Positions 27,101 to 35,200 of a stretch of DNA of 64,000 nt are shown in pieces. The position numbers and the translations under genes are program-made. The stretch comes from Glandiceps talaboti. Lineage: Eukaryota; Hemichordata; Enteropneusta; Spengelidae. The stretch spans positions 10,415,540-10,479,539 of the forward strand of contig NC_135569.1 in the NCBI RefSeq assembly GCF_964340395.1, read 5' to 3'. The notes under the pieces were generated by a model. It worked only from the letters and a program-made list of their open reading frames with translations, had not been told where the DNA came from and ran no database searches. Positions within the stretch are counted from its first letter, which is position 1. Each line of letters starts with the position of its first letter.

Positions 27101-28645
27101 CACACACAGACACACACTCACATAAACACAGCTTTAAATGCAAAAGAAACAATTACAGAGGTACTACACACAGTGGGGATGTAGAAGTAGTCAAATTAAC
27201 ATGTTGATTATCAGTTGAAAAGTAAACAATTGACGAAATCATCAAGTCCATGAATCTTTTCAGCAGAAGCCTGAATAAATGTCTTCATTACTTTTTGTTA
27301 CATTTGATGAAGAATCAATGTGTTATGTCTGTTTTATTGTTAGTCTAGAGTTGAATTGTGTCAATCTTCTGTTTAAAAAGAACATCATGTCCAATGAGTG
27401 AAAAACCAAGGTCACTTCATTTCTCCTGTATAGTTGACCATAATTTGACAGGACTATATTATTTCTTACCACAGCAAGTGCTTCCTCCTTCCTGACTCTC
27501 TCCATTGCTACTTCTCTTAAAATTCGTAATTCATCAAAAGTCAACTCTATTTCTGTCTTCTCCTTGTGTTCCTATTCAAAGACAAAATTAAACTTAAAAT
27601 ATCTTTATATATCATATATACACATAACCAGCCCTCTAAGCCAATTTGACACATCACTGACATACACAATTTCTAGTGACGCACCAACATTTTGTGGTGT
27701 TCCTGTATCTCTTACTATGTGGTGACTCACAAGAAATGCCAGTTTTTATCATTTTGACTCACAACAACAAAATTTGGCTATCATTAGAGGGCACGGTGGT
27801 ATTTGCACTGCAGCAGTATGCATATATCAGTGGTATTTACATTGCAGTGCAATACCAAAAACATTTTTGCAGACCTGTATGCAAATGATATGTACAGGAG
27901 AGCACAGTTGTTCTTTGTGTGCAAAATCGCATGATCGTACAGTATGATTTTTATGGAAATTTGCCGTTTCACATATTAAAATATTATATGTAATAAGTTT
28001 GTTACACATATATAGTCACGATGTTTCAATTTACTCATTCACATGCTGAATTTTAATGACAAATATGGCTATCATTTGGTCATTATTGTGAAGATCATGA
28101 AATTAAAGTGACCGATGTACATACTAAGTGGACTATAATATCTGACAATTGTGCCAGGTTTGTTTGAAACCAGTCCATGCGTATATAATAACAAGTCTGC
28201 ATTGCAAAAATAGTTTCCCATGTTTCAACTTAATACTCGTCATGAATTTTTTGACAAATTTTTTTTTACAGAAGTCTATGCATGCCATGAACTTCTGCTA
28301 AATTCAAGCCTTACCATTAGATCACCAGTCAGTGTTGGATTAGTCAGATACTGTGTATAAGCTTCTACATATTGCACATTATCTTTAGCTCTCTTGAGTA
28401 CGTATGACGTCTGCAGCCGTTTATTTCTCTCCTTTATCTTATTAAGTATTGAGTTGAATGCAAACTTCCACCATTTTGAAGGACTGCCATGAAAACACAC
28501 AAATGTTATAATTATAATAACGTTAACTCTACACTTGAGTTATTTGAACATTTACAAAAATTTCCTGTTGATGCAACAAATTAAACTCCTACATGATCTT
28601 TGTAGCAAGTATGAATGAAACTGGCCTGTGCATGAAAAAATATGG

Positions 28646-28705
<60 letters not shown>

Positions 28706-28706
28706 A

Positions 28707-28751
<45 letters not shown>

Positions 28752-31700
28752 CACACACAGACACAGACGAATGCATATTACGTCAGGAACTCCTCATACC
28801 TCTAATCCCTACCCCTTCCCCACACTTCCCAGCATGGCCTCAGAGGCTAACAAAATAAAATACATTGTATATCATACCTATCTTTGACCTTTGACATTGG
28901 TCTCCATTTCCTGTACTTCCTTGCTTTGTCATATCTCTCCGATTCTTTAATCATAGCAAGAATACCACGATACTGACTTTCAGCCAATGCTAGTGGGATC
29001 TTCTGTAATTCTAATTCACATGCTAGACGTGGACTGTTACGAGATCTCAGTGGCAGTGCCGTCAGGTTTCTCTTAAATTTAGCTTCTGCACTCACTGGTT
29101 GTAAAATGTACGCATGGTCCTGAATGGAATTATACAATAATCAAACCATCCACTTAGTCATAACACAGGATTCAATGACATACATCAACCTTGATATTTT
29201 ACTAGAAAATTTTATATTATGAGTTTATCAATATGAATACTTTAATCCTATGTGCTTATAAAGGCTGCAATGGATTCTATCCTCCCCAGGGAGTTAAGGA
29301 AGTATAAAGGGCTGTTGTGCCAATGTAGATCCGTGCCGGGGGAAATAATTGTAAAGCGCTTTGAGCACAGAGTGGGAAAGCGCTATATAAAACTAACATT
29401 ATCATTTGTACTGAAAACATTATTGCATACCTGCATGCAAATGATATGCAAATGGGGACAAGATCGGTCATTCTACACAAAAGCATGTGATCGCATAGTG
29501 TCATTTTTATGGAAATTTGGTGGGTGTTTTGGATAACCATACGTAATGATAACAGAACCCCATGCCATATGAGTTCCGGTGTGGTGTACTCAGGGCTATT
29601 TGCACTCATGCTTGCAGTGTTTTCTGCTGCACTTTCACTCACTACTGCCACAAGTACTGCCGCAGAAAACACAGCAAGCACTCGTAGCAAATACCCCGAG
29701 TACACCACACTTGCATTTGTGCATCACGGGGTTCTGTCATATTTGAGTAACTACTTAATTTTTAGTTATTCCTACACCATGTTTTCCAGCGAAGTGAGCG
29801 AAAATAAGTCTTCAGTGAATATTTCCAGGTAGTACTAGTATTAGTATACCTAACATCAAATTGCAAACTGAAATCCTTACTACTAGTATTCTATACTTTT
29901 CTGAACTAATAATTGCTGGAACATGATTTTAATGCAATTGAAAGAATACAACATCTTTAATAATACCAGTGATTTTGTTAAGGGCGGTAAGTAGGTAAAA
30001 TCTATCTGAGTTCCCCTGTCATTTTACCAGGGTTCCCCACCATGTTATGGTTTTACCAGATTTGCCCCTTCCTGTTACCAAGGTTCCTAGCCCTTAGCAA
30101 AAACACTGAATATACTATTACAGAATTACTTCTTAGAAACTAATTTCAATAACAGGTTTCATCTTACCTGAAAGACATTCTTATCTTTAGCTTTAAACAT
30201 ATTCCTCTGTAATGCATCCTACAAACAAACAACAAAAAGTAATAATTTGAACTTTGACCTTTGTTCCTCTTTAAGTCTAGGTATCAGAGATCAGAGAATG
30301 TATTATTATCACAGTGGTGAACAAGAAACACACCTATTTGAATTATTTTACTATTTAAAGTGGTGATATGGATTAAAATTGGGTATTTATTTTGGTTTTT
30401 TAATTTATGAAAAAACTTTTTAATGCTTTTGACTTGAAAAAAACAATGTGGAACAACATATACCAAGTCTGTGTTTGTAACTCAATAAATTGCAAAAATG
30501 TGTAAACACTTTGTTATTGTACGTACAACAACAAACATTTTACACATTTCTTTAAAAATAAATTATAATGGAGGTACTTACAGCTAACTCTGTCATTGGC
30601 AGGTCACCTACAAACTCAGTATTAATATCCCAATACATTGCAAAGTCCTTCAGTTCAACCAATTTAAACATCATATCTGCACTATCTCTACTAACAAACT
30701 TTGGCACCTGAGAAGACAAAATACAAAAATCAAATCACTCATAATGATATACAACTATACATGAGAAATCAAACACTGAATCTGATGTGAGAACACAATG
30801 ATATTCTCTGTCAACAGCGTCATTGCAATAGAATGATATTCTCTGTCAAAAGTGTCATTGCAATAGAATTTACTGCATGCTAAAGGATCACAATAAAATT
30901 TAATCTTTTTTTTTTAAAATCTACCTACCTCACCTATTCTGAAATTGAGCATAATTGGAACCACACTATTTTTTTTTGTTAGGCCTAATATTGCATGATT
31001 TTGATACACTGCAATACCACCTTGATACATTGTGGTGGGTGGAGGTTGCATCTTGGAACCAACAGCAGGTCCACTGTAGCTAAATACAAACTATATAATT
31101 CATGTAACTTACCCAACTTCCATCTGTACTTTGGGCAGACAATTCAGTAATTGTAATCCCAAAGGCAAACTGCTGGTTGGGTATCGTGGCTGAATCTTCA
31201 TACCGAATATGTACATCTTTCACATTCAACTGTACAGGGCGAAAGATGAAGAAAAGCACTCTGTTAACAATAATGTCAATTTGAACAAAAGATGCAAAAA
31301 AACAAAATTATTAAGAAATGAAACTGTTTGAAAAGATCAAAGAAAAGTACATTCAATTTGACAAACACACTCTGAAACATCGTACAAGAAAGCATTAACT
31401 TAGTAAGTACTTTCTTGAAGGAACTTTGCACTGTGATGTTTTCATTACTGTAAAATCTGAGTTTTGCAAGTCATCAGAAACACAAAAATAAAATAGCATG
31501 CCTCAATAGAAAACTGCTTTGTCATCAAATTTGCATAAAATATTCAAAGGCAGATTATCCTGCACCAGCTGTTGGGGAGCTTAAAAATGGACAACATAAT
31601 ATCGTAGCGTCAGTGCAGTAAGGTCGTATCTGCTATGCAATTGTATAGGCAGATACAACCTTACTGCACTGATGCGACAATATATGTACTGACTATAAAA

Positions 31701-32053
31701 CCTATATTTTACTTGTAATTCATTTTTGTACAACAGAAATCTAAAATCTTTGTTATATAGCATTAGTTTCCTATATAGGTTATACTTATATATAGGGTAA
31801 ATTTTCTACTATATTAGTAACTAGTGAAGCTGACAACTCACCTGTAAATTTTCTACGATATTAGTAACTAGTGAAGCTGAGTACGAATACCAGGATGATG
31901 ATGCTACTTGACCTTGCTTCTCAGCCTAAGATTTAAAAAATTAAATAAATTAACATAAATATACAATAATATATTTAAACACAATTATACATACACAAAA
32001 ATGTATACAATCGACATGCATTACATTTCTATCTATGTCTGTCTGCCTGTCTT

Positions 32054-32085
<32 letters not shown>

Positions 32086-32192
32086 CATACATACATACAT
32101 ACATACATACATACATACATACATACATACATACATACATACATACATACATACATGCATGCATGTATGCATGCATGCATACAGATAGATAG

Positions 32193-32237
<45 letters not shown>

Positions 32238-35200
32238 CACATGTACACATAAACACACATACATACATCTATATAGACTTAAAGTCTAAGCCACAACTCA
32301 AAGTTTTACGCTTTTGCGATCTTCAGAAGACTTGCTCGATTTACCAAGGTCTATATGTCATATATGTAATATTTTCAGTAGAATGAATATGACTATATTC
32401 ATTCTTATCATTTAGGGAATGTGTTTGGATTCTTTTTGCTGTGTGTGATTTTACGATTTTTTTGTACCAGAGTACATTATTGTTCATTTGAACTTCACAT
32501 GGTATATCATTCTATTATACAATAGATTTTACATCTCATTGCAGATATCGCGAGTTATGCAAATGTGCGAAGCAATAACAGTTGTCAAATATGTGATCAT
32601 GGTCAAGGTTTCACCGTGGCCATGTGCGATGAAGTTGAGAACAATAGTGTTGCTAAGTGTTTAACACTTTCAGCTTTGGATGCAATGGCTCACGTGGGAT
32701 TTCATGAAATCTGCCGCAAGATGAAAAATGACATCATCTTGCCTCTAAATTTTGATGAAGAATTATTATTGTAAACATCAATGCGTTAATTTATTAATAA
32801 GAACTGTATTACTTTTAACTTTTGTACTCCTACAAGTTGATATATTTATTTTTCACTTTATCCAAGGAATTAGGAAGTTGTGGCTTCCTAATTCCTTAGA
32901 CTATCTATACTGCTCTGTTACAAATATTGCATTGAGCCACTGTTCTCCCCAGTGAGACACCTTTATCTATAAAGTTATGACATTTCAGTGACATACTTTT
33001 ACTGTTATAGCTGGCGAGGGAATATTTACTTTCATGTCGACATTTCCTGACTAATTAATTAAATTAATTAATTTTAATTTTAGACTGACCACCTCCGCAG
33101 GAATAGTTTAGTCTGACCACCTTGTTGTGCAATATATACACAAACATTTACGTGTATACATATCGACCTAGACAATCCCAATTTTATCAGTCGCCTGATG
33201 ATCGTTGAGGAAGCATGAAACTCCGAGTAACAACTTAGAACATCCTTATTCTTTTGAATTAAGTCTAAAATGCTTTGCTACTAATATTGCATCCAGCACT
33301 TTTCTCTCCACTGAGACACTTATACTTATATGTATATATATAAATATATATGACTTGTTGAAGTTTGAAGTGTTTGAAGTCGGCACTACTTCCAATCCCA
33401 AAGTAAAATACTACTAAGTGATGTTTCAGTGCATCTACATTGTAGTACACCTTCTTCAAGCTATGACAAACACACGATTACTAGCAAATGAACTATATAT
33501 AAATACATAAAACCAATCTCAGCATCTCTGTTGGCATGTCATATGACAGAATGATACATAATATAATGCAAAGTGTAAATATAAATAACAGATTAATATT
33601 GTATGTCAATATGTTGAATAATTTGAATTATTACTTTATAGTTTATATATTTATTTAAATATCGGTAATAACATTCCCAGAGGAATATGGTTACAAAACT
33701 AAATGAAAAAGAAATAAGTAATATATTCAAATGAATTATACAGACAATTCAATTTACAGATGAAAATATATAATATAATAAATTTATTAATAAATTATGA
33801 TCACCAATGTACATATTTATTTGCTTCAAATGAAAATTCATTTGTGTTGATAATCTGATGTATTACATTTCATCATGAGTGATTTTATTGAAAAGACTAA
33901 ATGTCTAACACAGATGGATTTTACTGGTAAACTCAGGTTACATTCAGGTGACAACCATTGCCCTGAGTAGCACATACAAAAACCCTTGTCTGAACAAACT
34001 ATATGGCATTGTATTGGGAGATACGTGATGTATCTTTTAACTGGGAACAGATGATCTATTGTTGTAGAGTTACTGGCCTTTTCAGAAGATAGGCTACCAT
34101 TTCAACAGAAACTCATTATGCATACTAGTATGTTGTACTCCAGGCATTTACACAAGAGTTTGTGGTGTTCTCTGTCGCTGTACTTTTATTAGCTCGCGCA
34201 GCGGCCACGAAGCGGCTCAATGACTAGTATGCATGCGCGTCCTATATACTAAGCGAAGTTTTTTGGGTGGTTTTACCCAAGGATGCATTGTAGCGCAGTG
34301 ACTATGCATGCGCGTTCTATATACATGTACTATGCACACACCCAGACTACCATACATGTACCATACACTCTCCGGCACTAATATATCATGCTGTTCTGTT
34401 AATATTACAGAATGATGTTTATCTAAAACAACAAATATATCTGTTATGTTCATGTGATTTTGTATACATCATGAAACAATCTCATGGTCATTTGCATACA
34501 GGTATGGAATAATGGTTTTGGGACTGTACTGCAGTAAGAGTTCTAATACTACTGTACTATACATGTACATCAATACAAAAAATTTAGTATCATGTACTTT
34601 TTTATATTGATCTAACACTCTAAATCTTAGGAATGTGGACTAGATTAGTTTCAAGTAAAACATTTCTATGGTCCTCATCAGAATTGTTTGATATTGTTGT
34701 TATTGTTTGGTAATTTTGTTATTACCTTATATTTCTGGTGAAATATGGTCTAGTTCCTAACAACTGTGTTTTACACTATGTTATCTTCCCACATTACATC
34801 TAGTCAATGTCGTTACTTTTGGCGTTAAATGTGGTTAAAGCCCAAATGGCAAATGTCAGTAGTAATCCATCTCAAGCTGACAGGTTGTTGTTATTGCTCA
34901 TTAATATTCATTAATTGGTATGACTGTGAACCGTAAAAATATAAAAACTGAACTCCACCTCCAGTACAGTCAACTGAAACTAAAATCACATTGGGATGTG
35001 ACGTCATCACATTTATATGAACGCTGTAGGAGGAAGCACAAAATTCTGTGCAAGAGTAACAGCATTGACTAGACATGTGTGAAGATAACATAGTGTAAAA
35101 TCAGAACATGGTTGTCAGGAACTAGACTAGGTTAAATAAGATTCAAGTCAATCTTACCCTCCATTTTTCTTCAATAGCATCCAGTTGTTTCTGTTTTTGA

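Noticed and set aside
26783-27184. Several open frames of Tyr-Ile-His-Thr or Cys-Met-Tyr-Val repeats (also at 11881-12193, 32001-32289, 28552-28887, 57328-57588, 63109-63369)
   Set aside because: These are simple microsatellite translations with no gene evidence.
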